A stretch of DNA of 64,000 nucleotides from an uncultured Bacteroidales bacterium (GCA_910578275.1 CAJTPR010000002.1:1-64000); one strand, 5' to 3'; shown: positions 25,290-34,947, numbered from the stretch's first letter. Numbers and translations are program-made. Notes: generated from the sequence alone by a model not told the origin.

Positions 25290-26048
25290 TTATTTGCCCG
25301 AGGTGTGGTCCTTGAGCCAGTCGTAGCCTTTCACTTCCAGTTCCTTGGCCAGTTCCTTGGTTCCCGTCTTGACGATTTTCCCGTCGGCCAGCACATGCAC
25401 GAAATCGGGCACGATATAGTCGAGAAGCCGCTGGTAATGCGTGATCACCACCACGGCGTTGTCCTTGTTCGCCAATTTGTTCACGCCGCCGGCCACGATA
25501 CGCAAGGCGTCGATGTCCAGTCCCGAATCGGTTTCGTCCAGGATGGCCAGTTCGGGTTGGAGCATGGCCATCTGGAAAATCTCGTTCTTCTTTTTCTCCC
25601 CGCCCGAAAAACCTTCGTTCACGCTGCGGTTGGCCAATTTGTCGGTCATGCCCACCAACGCCTGCTTCTCTTCCATGTATTTCATGAATTCGAACGTGTC
25701 GACAGGGTCGAGACCCTTGTATTTGCGCTGCTGGTTGACCGCCGCCCGCATGAAGGAGGCGATGCTTACCCCGGGAATCTCCACCGGATACTGGAAACCC
25801 AGAAAAATGCCCTCGCAGGCGCGTTCTTCCACGCTCAAGTCGAAAAGGTTCTTCCCCTTGTAGTTGATTTGCCCGCCGTCTACCTTGAACATTTCCTTTC
25901 CGGCGATGACGGAGGCCAACGTGCTTTTCCCGTTTCCGTTGGGTCCCATGATGGCGTGGATCTCTCCCCGGTTCACGTTCAGGTTCACGCCTTTCAATAT
26001 CTGCTTGCCGTTTATGGAGGCTTGCAGGTCCTTTATTTCAAGCAACAT
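25290..26048 (-). CDS. sufC: Fe-S cluster assembly ATPase SufC
   Basis: A 252-residue ABC-type ATPase that energises the SufBCD scaffold. Walker A is GPNGNGKST (35-43), the signature motif is FSGGEKKKNEI, Walker B is ELAILDETDSGLDIDAL and the switch His lies in VVVITHYQRLLDYI. Length and motifs are typical. It lies 21 bases downstream of sufB in the operon. Confidence 0.97.
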   Translation of the reverse strand: MLLEIKDLQASINGKQILKGVNLNVNRGEIHAIMGPNGNGKSTLASVIAGKEMFKVDGGQINYKGKNLFDLSVEERACEGIFLGFQYPVEIPGVSIASFMRAAVNQQRKYKGLDPVDTFEFMKYMEEKQALVGMTDKLANRSVNEGFSGGEKKKNEIFQMAMLQPELAILDETDSGLDIDALRIVAGGVNKLANKDNAVVVITHYQRLLDYIVPDFVHVLADGKIVKTGTKELAKELEVKGYDWLKDHTSGK

Positions 26049-26069
26049 GACTTTAAGATTTCAAATTTT

Positions 26070-27521
26070 TCAACCGACACTGCCTTCAAGGCTTATGCTC
26101 AACAATTTCTGTGCCTCGGCGGCAAATTCCATGGGCAACTGTTCCAACACGTCCTTGGCATATCCGTTCACGATGAGGCTCACCGCGTCTTCTTCCGAAA
26201 GACCGCGCTGACGACAATAAAACAACTTTTCTTCCGATATTCTGGACGTGGTGGCCTCGTGTTCCAGCACGGCGGTCTCGTTCTGGCACTGGATGTCGGG
26301 CCAGGTATGCGCTCCGCAACGGTTTCCCATCAGAAGCGAATCGCAACGGGAAAAATTACGGGAACCCGAAGCGGCAGGCATGACCTTCACCAGTCCGCGA
26401 TAGGAATTCTGGCTTTCTCCCGCCGAGACACCTTTCGACACGATGGTGCTCTTGGTGTTCTGTCCTATGTGGATCATCTTCGTTCCCGTATCGGCCTGCT
26501 GGCGGTTGTTGGTTACCGCCACCGAATAGAATTCCCCCGTGGCATGGTCGCCCTTGAGAATGATGGAAGGGTATTTCCAAGTAATGGAACTGCCCGTCTC
26601 GACCTGGGTCCACGACAATTTGGCGCGCGAACCCTTGCAGATGCCGCGCTTGGTGACGAAATTGTAGATGCCGCCCTTGCCCTCCTTATTGCCCGGATAC
26701 CAGTTCTGCACGGTGGAATACTTCACCTCGGCGTCTTTGAGCACCACGATTTCCACCACGGCGGCATGGAGCTGGTTCTTGTCGCGCATGGGAGCGGTGC
26801 AACCTTCCATATAGCTCACGTAGGATCCTTCGTCGGCAATGATGAGCGTGCGTTCGAACTGGCCGCTTTCCTTGGCGTTGATGCGGAAATAGGAAGAAAG
26901 TTCCATCGGACAACGGACCCCTTTGGGTATGTAGACGAAACTTCCGTCGCTGAACACCGCCGAATTGAGCGCGGCAAAGAAATTGTCGCCCGAAGGAACC
27001 ACCGAACCGAGATATTCCTTTATCAGCGCGGGATGGTTCCTGACGGCCTCGCTGATGGAGCAAAAGATGACGCCCGACTTGGCCAGTTCTTCGGAATACA
27101 TGGTCTTTACCGAAACCGAATCCATGATGGCGTCCACCGCCACCTTGGGCAGTTCTTTCTTCTCGTCGAGTTCGATGCCCAGTTTCTTGAACGTCTCCAA
27201 CAGTTCCGGATCCACGTCCGCCAAGGGATTGTCCTCCTTCGACTGGGGCGCGGAATAGTAGATGATGTCCTGATAGTCGATGGTCGCGTAATCGAAATGC
27301 CCCCAATGCGGCTCGCACATCCTTTTCCACTTCCCGAAAGCCGAAAGACGGAAATCCAGCATGTATTCCGGTTCACCCTTCAGCTGTGAAATGCGGCGGA
27401 TGATGTTTTCCGAAAGACCTTTGGCCAACGAATGCGTATCGACCTTGGTCTCAAAACCCCATTCGTAGTCGCCTCGGGTCAGGTCTTTCAATATCTCGTT
27501 TTGTTCGTCCTGCTTTTTCAC
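26070..27521 (-). CDS. sufB: Fe-S cluster assembly protein SufB
   Basis: A 483-residue scaffold on which iron-sulfur clusters are assembled with SufC and SufD. Family marks include YIPKGVRCPMELSSYFRINA, YMEGCTAPMRDKNQLHAAVV, and the C-terminal EHEATTSRISEEKLFYCRQRG segment with its conserved Cys and Glu. The start is GTG at 27521, the most upstream start near the divergent promoter region. It is the first gene of the sufBCD operon. No sufE or sufS is in the window; those partners must be encoded elsewhere. Confidence 0.96.
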   Translation of the reverse strand: MKKQDEQNEILKDLTRGDYEWGFETKVDTHSLAKGLSENIIRRISQLKGEPEYMLDFRLSAFGKWKRMCEPHWGHFDYATIDYQDIIYYSAPQSKEDNPLADVDPELLETFKKLGIELDEKKELPKVAVDAIMDSVSVKTMYSEELAKSGVIFCSISEAVRNHPALIKEYLGSVVPSGDNFFAALNSAVFSDGSFVYIPKGVRCPMELSSYFRINAKESGQFERTLIIADEGSYVSYMEGCTAPMRDKNQLHAAVVEIVVLKDAEVKYSTVQNWYPGNKEGKGGIYNFVTKRGICKGSRAKLSWTQVETGSSITWKYPSIILKGDHATGEFYSVAVTNNRQQADTGTKMIHIGQNTKSTIVSKGVSAGESQNSYRGLVKVMPAASGSRNFSRCDSLLMGNRCGAHTWPDIQCQNETAVLEHEATTSRISEEKLFYCRQRGLSEEDAVSLIVNGYAKDVLEQLPMEFAAEAQKLLSISLEGSVG

Positions 27522-27545
27522 GCTTTCTGACAGAATTTTAACGTG

Positions 27546-27574
27546 CGAAAATACTCATAGTTGTCGTATTTTTG
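27546..27574. promoter_or_regulatory. Back-to-back promoters for sufBCD (-) and the glycan locus (+)
   Basis: TATTTTTG at 27567-27574 (+) is a full -7 match, placing a transcript start about 12 bases before the flippase ATG. TATTTTCG on the - strand (27553-27546) is a one-mismatch -7 box for sufB. The -33 elements are weak for both, so expression may depend on other factors. Confidence 0.45.
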
Positions 27575-27592
27575 CAGCCGCAAGCCGGCGTC

Positions 27593-28870
27593 ATGTTGTC
27601 AAAGAATTTTTTAAGGAATCATAAATCTTTAATAGAGAGTTTTTTATCTCTATCCCTGCTGAACGGCGTGGTCTTTCTCATTCCCATCATCGCCATGCCG
27701 TACATCCTGCGCGTGGTGGGACCGGCCAATTACGGGATTTACGGTTTCGTGTATATCCTGGTGCAATACGTACTGATTTGCAACAATTACGGGTTCGATT
27801 ACTCGGCTACGAAGGAAATAGCCCGCAACCGGCAAGATCCGGCTCACTTGAACCGCGTCTATAACGCCGTTCTGGGCTGCCGGCTGCTGCTGTTCCTTGC
27901 CGCCTCGGCGTTCTTCTTCGCGCTTTCCCCATGGCTGTTGCCTTCCGCCACGCAAAAACTCATGTTCCTGGGCGGCCTGACCTTGGTGCTGGGCAACACG
28001 TTCACCGCCGTATGGCTTTTCCAGGGCATGGAAAAAATGCGTTATCTGACCATCGTGAACGTGGCAGGCAAGGCCGTTTTCCTGATCCTGATCTTCGTGG
28101 TGGTGAAAAAGCCCGGACATTACGTCTACCTGCCGCTCCTGGACGGATCAGGCTACGTGGCGGGGGGCATCGCGAGCCTGGTCATCGCCCGCAGGCAATT
28201 CGGCATGCGGCTCCGTCTGCCCGCATTTTCCGACATCAAAGCCCAATTATCGGCAGGCGCGGCCATTTTCGGCTCCACGCTGGGCATGACGCTTTACCGC
28301 AAGTCGAACATCTTCCTGCTGCGTTTTTTCGTGGGGGACGCCGCCTTGGGCCTCTACACGGCCGCAGAAAGGATCGTGACAGGCCTGCAAAGCGTCATCT
28401 CGCCCGTCTCCCAAGCCTTGTTTCCCCATCTGGGACACGATTTTTCCCGGAATCCGCTTGCAAGGAACATGAAGAAATTGAAGAAAATATCGTTTGTCAT
28501 GGCCGTCTTGTTGTTCTTGGCCATGACGGCGGTCTTCTTCTCTTCGGATTTCCTCGTACGGGTACTTTGCGGAAGCGAATTTTCACAGACCGCCACGTTG
28601 ATCAGGATCATGAGCCCGGTGATGTTCTTCGGCGGCATGAACTATGTCTTGGGCATCGTCGGCCTGGTGAACCTCGACAAATCCAAGCAATTGTTGTATT
28701 GCGTCCTGGTGGCCGGACTGGCCAGCGTGGCGTGGGTTGCGGCCACCGCGACCTCCCTGGGGGCGGAAGCCGGTGCCTGGGCCATGACGATTTCCGAAAT
28801 CACGTTGTTCTGCGGATGTCTTTTGACTTTATGGCGCATGCGGTCAAAAGTCGTATCTTTGAAGTTTTAG
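27593..28870 (+). CDS. Polysaccharide flippase (Wzx-like)
   Basis: A 425-residue inner-membrane protein with about 12 hydrophobic segments, of the oligosaccharide flippase/MATE-like superfamily (GVVFLIPIIAMPYILRVVGP near the N-terminus and the GLYTAAERIVTGLQSVISPV segment). It likely moves lipid-linked glycan units to the periplasmic face. The ATG at 27593 was preferred over an upstream TTG, because that TTG lies inside the -7 box. It is the first gene of a five-gene glycan locus that also encodes two glycosyltransferases and polymerase/ligase-like proteins. Confidence 0.88.
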   Translation: MLSKNFLRNHKSLIESFLSLSLLNGVVFLIPIIAMPYILRVVGPANYGIYGFVYILVQYVLICNNYGFDYSATKEIARNRQDPAHLNRVYNAVLGCRLLLFLAASAFFFALSPWLLPSATQKLMFLGGLTLVLGNTFTAVWLFQGMEKMRYLTIVNVAGKAVFLILIFVVVKKPGHYVYLPLLDGSGYVAGGIASLVIARRQFGMRLRLPAFSDIKAQLSAGAAIFGSTLGMTLYRKSNIFLLRFFVGDAALGLYTAAERIVTGLQSVISPVSQALFPHLGHDFSRNPLARNMKKLKKISFVMAVLLFLAMTAVFFSSDFLVRVLCGSEFSQTATLIRIMSPVMFFGGMNYVLGIVGLVNLDKSKQLLYCVLVAGLASVAWVAATATSLGAEAGAWAMTISEITLFCGCLLTLWRMRSKVVSLKF

Positions 28871-28894
28871 AACATACTACCATCGATAGCCACC

Positions 28895-29971
28895 ATGACT
28901 GCCATTATCCTGTTGAATTGGAACGGATTCCGAGACACCATCGCATGCCTTGGATCGCTGTTTGCGTGTCATCGGCAGGATTTCACATGGATGGTGGCGG
29001 ACAACGGCTCCACCGACGATTCGGTACGGGAAATCACTTCCTGGCTCAAGCGGAACGACAAGGATTTCCTCTTTCTCGAAGAGGGCGAAGATCCCGACAA
29101 GGGCCTGGAACCCGGAAGCGGCGTGGTGTATTCGTTGCGTGAAAACCACGGTTTCGCCAAAGGCAACAACCTGGGTATCGCATTGATGGAGAAACTTTGC
29201 GAAAAAAACGGCCGGGAAAAGCCGGATCACTATCTATTGCTCAACAACGACACCTTGGTGGAACCCGACTTCCTCGTGAAACTGGAGGATTTCGCCGCCA
29301 GGAACCCTCGTTACGCGGCACTCACCCCGCAGATCCGCTATGCCGACCCCGACGATCGGGTATGGAACTGCGGCGGAAAGATGTTTTTCGGGCTGCGGAA
29401 ATATCTTTATGGCGACAAGCCTTTCCGCTCGATACGGGAAAAGGGGCATATCGACATGAATCTCATCACCGGATGCGCGCTGTTCGCAAAACGGGAACTA
29501 CTGGGACACCCCGACGACTGGCTCCGCAGGAAATCGGAGCATTACGCGAAAACTCCCGTTTCCCCCACCGACTCCACGGACCTGCTTACCAACCGCTTCT
29601 TTTTCGGGGAGGAAGATTTCGACTTTTCGCTCCGCATGCAGGAAAGGAAACGGAAAATGGCATGCGTCCTGGATTCGGTGATTTACCATAAGCTCGGTTC
29701 GGCACGCGAAAAACTCAAAAAGAAGGCGCAAACACACATACACTACCTCAACCGCTTCGTCGACGTACGGCAGCATTGGGGAAACCCTGTCAAGTTCATG
29801 ACATGGAAAATCCTCTACGCCCCTTACATCATGATGATCTTCATGAAATCGGGCAACGGCTTCGGTGCATCGTTCAAGGAAACGTCGGAAATAATCCGCC
29901 GATCCGGAAAATTGGACGCCATTTCGAAAGAAACCTTTTTGTCTTATTTCAACCAGGCGAAGGAGAAATGA
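28895..29971 (+). CDS. Family 2 glycosyltransferase (rhamnosyltransferase-like)
   Basis: A 358-residue GT-A enzyme beginning AIILLNWNGFRDTIACL, with DNGSTDDS for nucleotide-sugar binding, LLLNNDTLVEPDFL in the metal site, and a downstream FGEEDFDFSLRMQ acceptor motif. This layout is common in rhamnosyltransferases of O-antigen loci, but the actual sugar is unknown. It follows the flippase by 24 bases, and its stop overlaps the start of the next gene (ATGA), so translation is probably coupled. Confidence 0.88.
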   Translation: MTAIILLNWNGFRDTIACLGSLFACHRQDFTWMVADNGSTDDSVREITSWLKRNDKDFLFLEEGEDPDKGLEPGSGVVYSLRENHGFAKGNNLGIALMEKLCEKNGREKPDHYLLLNNDTLVEPDFLVKLEDFAARNPRYAALTPQIRYADPDDRVWNCGGKMFFGLRKYLYGDKPFRSIREKGHIDMNLITGCALFAKRELLGHPDDWLRRKSEHYAKTPVSPTDSTDLLTNRFFFGEEDFDFSLRMQERKRKMACVLDSVIYHKLGSAREKLKKKAQTHIHYLNRFVDVRQHWGNPVKFMTWKILYAPYIMMIFMKSGNGFGASFKETSEIIRRSGKLDAISKETFLSYFNQAKEK

Positions 29972-31020
29972 AAACAAGGCGAATCTTGATCTTGGGCTAT
30001 TTCGGCCGGACAACCAACAAAAGGGACGGGCAAACCATAAAGACCCGTCAATATCTGGAATTGCTGGAAAAGAACCTGGGCGGTTCCGCCCGCATAGACA
30101 CCTTCGACACGCAGGTACTGCATTTCCGTCCCTGGCAGGTCATCACCCTCTTGTGGAAAGTGGTCCGATCCAAGACGGTGGTCTATATGCCGGCACAAAA
30201 CAACCTGTCGCATTTTTTCGGTACCCTCTTCGTCTTGTCAAGGATATTCGACATAGACATCGTATATCCGCTCATAGGCGGTTGGCTGCCGGATTTCCTG
30301 GAAAAAAACAGGAAATTCGTAGGGAAATTGAGCAAAATCAAGGGCATTTTCCCTGAAAACCGGACGATTACGGAGCTGTTGGTGAAAAAATACGCCCTGC
30401 AAAACGTGCACACCTTGTCGAATTTCAGATTCGTGGAATACGAGCCGGACGTGCCTTCTTCCAACAAGGACATGTTCCGGATAGTGTTCATGTCGCGTAT
30501 CGTGAAAGCCAAAGGCATCGAAACCGTCTTCAAGATAGCCGGGTATTTTTCCGATCCCGAAGTAAGGGAAAAATATCCCGTATCCATCGATTTCTATGGT
30601 GAACGCTTCGAGGAAAGCGACGATTATTTCGAACAAATGCTAGCCCGTTTCGACAACGTATGCTACAAGGGCGTGCTCGAGCCCAAGGAAATAACACGGA
30701 CCTTGAGCGCCTACGATGTCTTGATCCTGCCCACCCGCTATCCGGGTGAAGGCGTTTCGGGCGCGATCATCGACGCCTACATGGCCGGACTGCCTGTCTT
30801 GGTCTCGGACTGGATGTATGTCAAGGACAGCGTGTTCCATGGAAAAACAGGGTATATCGTCGCGCTCGACGAACACGAGGTGGAAAATTATGTCGGACAC
30901 ATCAAATATCTCTTCTCGCACCAAGAGGAATTGGACAAAATGAAAAAAGAGGCGTATCTCCATTCCAAGGAACATGGCGAAACCGTCGCCTGGGCCATCC
31001 TTAGACCGTTTTTGGCATGA
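29968..31020 (+). CDS. Family 4 glycosyltransferase
   Basis: A 350-residue GT-B enzyme. The N-terminal half binds acceptor (ILILGYFGRTTNKRDGQTIK); the C-terminal half has the GT4 donor-site pattern IVFMSRIVKAKGIETVFK, VLEPKEITRTLSAYDVLILP and the GEGVSGAIIDAYMAGLPVLV segment with its conserved acidic pair region. The start at 29968 was chosen because an AGGAG ribosome-binding sequence lies at 29961-29965 and it overlaps the preceding stop by four bases; the longer frame upstream is shadow sequence. It ends in a four-base overlap with the next gene. Confidence 0.9.
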   Translation: MKTRRILILGYFGRTTNKRDGQTIKTRQYLELLEKNLGGSARIDTFDTQVLHFRPWQVITLLWKVVRSKTVVYMPAQNNLSHFFGTLFVLSRIFDIDIVYPLIGGWLPDFLEKNRKFVGKLSKIKGIFPENRTITELLVKKYALQNVHTLSNFRFVEYEPDVPSSNKDMFRIVFMSRIVKAKGIETVFKIAGYFSDPEVREKYPVSIDFYGERFEESDDYFEQMLARFDNVCYKGVLEPKEITRTLSAYDVLILPTRYPGEGVSGAIIDAYMAGLPVLVSDWMYVKDSVFHGKTGYIVALDEHEVENYVGHIKYLFSHQEELDKMKKEAYLHSKEHGETVAWAILRPFLA

Positions 31021-32282
31021 ACGTCTTCCTGCTCCTGTCGTTGGCCGTCGAATCGGCATTGCTTTTCCTGCTTGAAAAAAAGATGTGGAAGACCGTCTAT
31101 ACGCCTCTCAATTTCCTGATGATTCCCTATTTGGCCGTATTGGGTTTCACGTTGGTCGTGGCAGGACACGGGGGCATGGCGGATTTTTACTATCCGAGCC
31201 TTGTTCCCTGGATAATCGGACTGCCGCTTTTCGCCGTTCCCGGATGGCTTTTCTTTCTTGCCGAAAGACGCAAGAAACCGGCGGCATTCGTTCCGGATGA
31301 CGGCAGGATACCGGACGGGAATCCTGTCAAGGGCTACCGGTTCAAGATAATCGTCGCCTTGTCGATCGTCGTTTTCCTGGGCGTGAGATTGGCCGTATTG
31401 CTGGCGCAAGACCGCGGGGTGGTCGGCAACGAGGCCTTCGGCGACCTTTTCGCCGGACACGGCTGGGCGGGACATGCGCTCATGGCGGGTACCGCCGTGA
31501 TGATGTGGCTGCTGTTCGAAGACAAACGGCTCCTTACCTGGATCGTCGCCATCCTGATCCTGTTTTTCCTTTTTGTCTATCAAGTGAAAAGCTGGATTAT
31601 CCTGCCGCTCTTGACGGTGTTTTCCGCCTCTTTGCTCTCGGGACGCATAAAACCCGCATTCCGTCATCTTTTTTGGATATGCGCGACAGGAATCCTCGTC
31701 TTCTTCGCCAGTTTCCTGTTGATTTACCTCTCCGGCGACGATACGCTTCCGCAAGCCACGACCCTGGGCGGGCAAATGAAATCGATCGGCGGCCTGTTCG
31801 TGCACTATGTCACTTCCGGCACGCTCGGCCTGAGCCTGGACATGCGACAGGGCATCCTGGAAGAACCCGACTTGCAGCATGTGCTGACGCCCCTCTACAA
31901 TTTCTGGTATCTTGTCACCGGCCAACCGATCGTTTCAGGAAGGAATACGGAATTCCTGTACACGGGCATCACCGGCACCAACGTACGCAGTTTCTTCGGC
32001 ACGCTGTTCATTTTCACCAAACCTTGGGGGTTCGCCATTTGCACCTTGCTTTACGGCACGGCCTGTCATTTCTTCTTTCGTCTTTTCCGGCAAAGGAAGA
32101 CCTCTTGCGCCTTGCTCCTGTACGCCTGGGTCTGCATGGTGTCGGCCATGGGATGGTTCGATTTCCTGCCCTATTTGTCGAATGTCTTCGAAATACCTTT
32201 TTGGATTTTCATCATCGACTATCTGCAAAACCTTTGTTTGAAATTTGATATTAAAAGATCATGGAAATACTTCCGGTCATAA
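31017..32282 (+). CDS. Polymerase-like multispanning membrane protein of a glycan locus
   Basis: A 421-residue protein with about ten hydrophobic segments and one larger loop (about 240-330), the general layout of Wzy O-antigen polymerases. It resembles a membrane family often seen in Bacteroides glycan loci; I cannot fix the family name. It is a paralog of the N-terminal half of the next protein: KKMWKTVYTPLNFLMIPY, FYYPS, NVRSFFGTL and MGWFD recur there in the same order. It overlaps the upstream gene by four bases and the downstream one by 22. Polymerase activity is an inference from topology and context. Confidence 0.75.
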   Translation: MNVFLLLSLAVESALLFLLEKKMWKTVYTPLNFLMIPYLAVLGFTLVVAGHGGMADFYYPSLVPWIIGLPLFAVPGWLFFLAERRKKPAAFVPDDGRIPDGNPVKGYRFKIIVALSIVVFLGVRLAVLLAQDRGVVGNEAFGDLFAGHGWAGHALMAGTAVMMWLLFEDKRLLTWIVAILILFFLFVYQVKSWIILPLLTVFSASLLSGRIKPAFRHLFWICATGILVFFASFLLIYLSGDDTLPQATTLGGQMKSIGGLFVHYVTSGTLGLSLDMRQGILEEPDLQHVLTPLYNFWYLVTGQPIVSGRNTEFLYTGITGTNVRSFFGTLFIFTKPWGFAICTLLYGTACHFFFRLFRQRKTSCALLLYAWVCMVSAMGWFDFLPYLSNVFEIPFWIFIIDYLQNLCLKFDIKRSWKYFRS

Positions 32283-34933
32283 TCCTTTACCTGGAGATCG
32301 CCTTGCTGGCTTTTGCCGAGAAACGGCTTTGGAAGACATGGTTCACGCCTATCAACTGCCTTTCGATACCTTACGCCATCGTTCTGGCCGTTTGCCTGTG
32401 GGTCGACGGCTCGATGGGATACGTACCCTTCCATTATCCGAGCGTCTGGGTATGGGTGGCCGGCCTGGCCGTCTTCTTCGTTCCCAGCTGCATCCTGGGA
32501 TCGATCCATGCATCCAGGAACAAAGGTGTTTCCTATTCTTTCGCCCGCCCGCTGCGGATCGATATTCCGGAAAAGACAATCAGATTCCTGGAATGGGTCA
32601 CCTGGGGCGTATTGGCGCTGTTCGTCTTCTGGTTCTTCTATCTCAAATCGCATACGCCTTTCATTCCGGGAGGCGAATATTTCGCCCGGATCTGGGCAAG
32701 CAAAGGTTTCTTCGGGCATCTTTTCACGTTGTTCATGGTCTTGACCATCGCATGGACTTTCCTGGCCGACAAGAAACACAAACGATTCTGGCTTTATCTG
32801 CTGGCTTTCTTCATCGTGGCGTTGTTGAACCTTTCCAAGTCCTGGTTCCTGATTCCCTTGGCCGGCGGACTGCTGCTAAGGTTGGTCGCGGGAAAGACCC
32901 GGTTCGGGATAAAGGTAATCCTCGTTTCGCTTTTCGTGGGATTCGCCTTTTTCTTCGCTTCCTACTGGATGACCTTGTATGTGGCCTCTGCCGAAAAAGA
33001 CGTTTTGATATACAAGGATTTGTCGTTGATCGAGAAAAAAGGCAGATACAAATACAAGGAACAGGCGGCCTATCAATCCGAGGTTTCTTCCTACATAGTG
33101 AAACATGCCGTCACTTATGTTTCCGCCGGAGTTTACGGATTGAGCGAAGACATGGCGCAAGGCGTACTCGAATATTACGATCCCTCGAAAATCCATGCAC
33201 CGCTCATCAACATCGGCAAGGTATTCGGAGACAAAGAATATGTTTCCCAACTCAATGACAAGTACATAGAAGTCACAAGATACGATCTGGGAACCAATGT
33301 CCGTTCTTTTTTCGGCACCTTGTACGTGCATCTGGGCGCCGGACGCGCCATCGCCTACGTCCTGGTCTTTTCTTCCCTGGTCTACGGGCTTTTCCATCTC
33401 GCATTGAGCCGGAAAAAGCTCCTTCCTTTCATCATTTTCGGCTGGGTGGAAGGCACCTTGCTGATGGGATGGTTCGATCCCATCGTGCAGACCTTGAATT
33501 TCTTTACCGTACCTTTCTTCACGCTTCTTTTGTTCGGCGCCTGTCGCCTGCTGGTCTATCACGCCGGATTGCCCCGGATGCGATTCCGGCATAAGGCCAG
33601 AAGCTTGTTGGCGGCAGGACAGACCATCCTGACGGCCTCCTTGCTGTTGTTTTTCTGGATGCCGTTCCGCATACCCTCTTACCTTCTGGGCGTAAGCGTG
33701 GCCGTCGCGTTCCTTTTCGCGTTGACCGTACCCAAAAGAGGTTTCGATTTCCGTTTCCTGAAACCTTACCTGGCTTTGTTCGTATCCTACCTGCTTCTGT
33801 GGATTTCCGTTTCCTATTCCGCTTATCCCGGCAAGGCGATCCTTTACAGTTCACAGCAGATAGCCATCGTATTGGTTCCTTTTGTCTTCTGGGGGATGAC
33901 TCCGCGTTTTTTCTCGGCAAGACGCATGAAATGGTTCGCTTTCTGCTTCGTGGGCGGATGCTTGTTGGACACGTTCGCGAAATTCGGCCAGTTAAGTTAC
34001 TGCTTTAGCATCTTATGGCCTTATTTCAAGGTACATTACATCGAAAGCGGCCTGCTTTCCGGCAGCGACAACGCATTCCTCTACATACTGAATGATTTCA
34101 TTTTCCACCAAACGACCTATTTGCGTTGGGCTCAACTGGAAGCCATCATGCATACCACGTTGGAAGCCATCGTCATCAATCTCGCTTTCGCCATCGTCTT
34201 CATCGCCCGCGTCGAACGGCATCCTTGGCTGGCTTCCCGCACCAAAAGGTTCTTGGCCGACTTGGCGATGTTCTTCTTTTCCATCGTCTTGATCACGACG
34301 ACCTCCAAGACGGGACAAGGACTTTTCGTCCTGACGTTGGCGATCTTGACGATCTACGCCATTCGCAAGAAAAGCTGGAAGGCGATTTGCCGGATCGAAG
34401 GAATCATCCTGGCCGAACTCATCATCGGCTTCCTGTACTTCAGCGTGGCCATCGGAGGTCGTTTCTCGCAAACATTGCAAGTATTCAACAACTTGGAAGA
34501 AAAGGAAATGACAAACCTGAACGACGGTTCCTTGCTGCCCCGCATCTATTGTTGGGAAACGGCCTGGAAAATGACGGAACAAAAACCCGTCTTGGGTTAC
34601 GGAAGCGGGTACAGGTGTGATTTTGAGAACCAGTTCGAGAAAGATTATCCCCATTACAGGTCGCTGTATCAACATCCCCACAATCATTTCTTGGGCACGT
34701 TGCTGGCCACCGGCATAGCGGGATTGCTCGTGTTCCTTTGTTTTTGGGTACAGGCCACGCGGCTTGTATGGAAGAACCGCCGGATGTGGGGCTGGATCTG
34801 GCTTTTCGGGCTGTTTCTGCTTTGCAGCATCGAGCGTACCAAACTTCTTTACATGTGCCTGCCTTATTGTTTCTTGATGATGGAATACCATCATCGCCGC
34901 AAAGAAGCCGGAAGTTTGCCGGAACACGTGTGA
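32261..34933 (+). CDS. Fusion: polymerase-like membrane domain joined to O-antigen ligase/polymerase domain
   Basis: An 890-residue inner-membrane protein in one uninterrupted frame. Residues 1 to about 440 are a paralog of the preceding protein (KRLWKTWFTPINCLSIPY, FHYPS, NVRSFFGTL at 346-354, MGWFD at 402-406). From about 455 to 875 comes a second multispanning domain of the O-antigen ligase (WaaL/Wzy_C) type: TTTSKTGQG near 680, a large loop with R761 in LLPRIYCWETAW, PVLGYGSGY near 776-784, and the HPHNHFLGTLLATG stretch starting at 805. WaaL joins finished glycan to lipid A-core. The combination could let one polypeptide polymerise and attach glycan, an inference. It is the last gene of the locus. 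Confidence 0.82.
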   Translation: MEILPVIILYLEIALLAFAEKRLWKTWFTPINCLSIPYAIVLAVCLWVDGSMGYVPFHYPSVWVWVAGLAVFFVPSCILGSIHASRNKGVSYSFARPLRIDIPEKTIRFLEWVTWGVLALFVFWFFYLKSHTPFIPGGEYFARIWASKGFFGHLFTLFMVLTIAWTFLADKKHKRFWLYLLAFFIVALLNLSKSWFLIPLAGGLLLRLVAGKTRFGIKVILVSLFVGFAFFFASYWMTLYVASAEKDVLIYKDLSLIEKKGRYKYKEQAAYQSEVSSYIVKHAVTYVSAGVYGLSEDMAQGVLEYYDPSKIHAPLINIGKVFGDKEYVSQLNDKYIEVTRYDLGTNVRSFFGTLYVHLGAGRAIAYVLVFSSLVYGLFHLALSRKKLLPFIIFGWVEGTLLMGWFDPIVQTLNFFTVPFFTLLLFGACRLLVYHAGLPRMRFRHKARSLLAAGQTILTASLLLFFWMPFRIPSYLLGVSVAVAFLFALTVPKRGFDFRFLKPYLALFVSYLLLWISVSYSAYPGKAILYSSQQIAIVLVPFVFWGMTPRFFSARRMKWFAFCFVGGCLLDTFAKFGQLSYCFSILWPYFKVHYIESGLLSGSDNAFLYILNDFIFHQTTYLRWAQLEAIMHTTLEAIVINLAFAIVFIARVERHPWLASRTKRFLADLAMFFFSIVLITTTSKTGQGLFVLTLAILTIYAIRKKSWKAICRIEGIILAELIIGFLYFSVAIGGRFSQTLQVFNNLEEKEMTNLNDGSLLPRIYCWETAWKMTEQKPVLGYGSGYRCDFENQFEKDYPHYRSLYQHPHNHFLGTLLATGIAGLLVFLCFWVQATRLVWKNRRMWGWIWLFGLFLLCSIERTKLLYMCLPYCFLMMEYHHRRKEAGSLPEHV

Positions 34934-34947
34934 TATTCGTATTTTCG
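34915..34947 (+). promoter_or_regulatory. rpoN promoter
   Basis: TTTG at 34915-34918, a 21-base spacer, and TATTTTCG at 34940-34947, one mismatch from TAnnTTTG. The -33 element lies in the last codons of the fusion gene; transcription would begin about 15 bases before the rpoN ATG. Confidence 0.6.

Noticed and set aside
25065..27389. A 774-codon + frame opposite sufBCD
   Set aside because: Antisense shadow of three well-identified suf genes.
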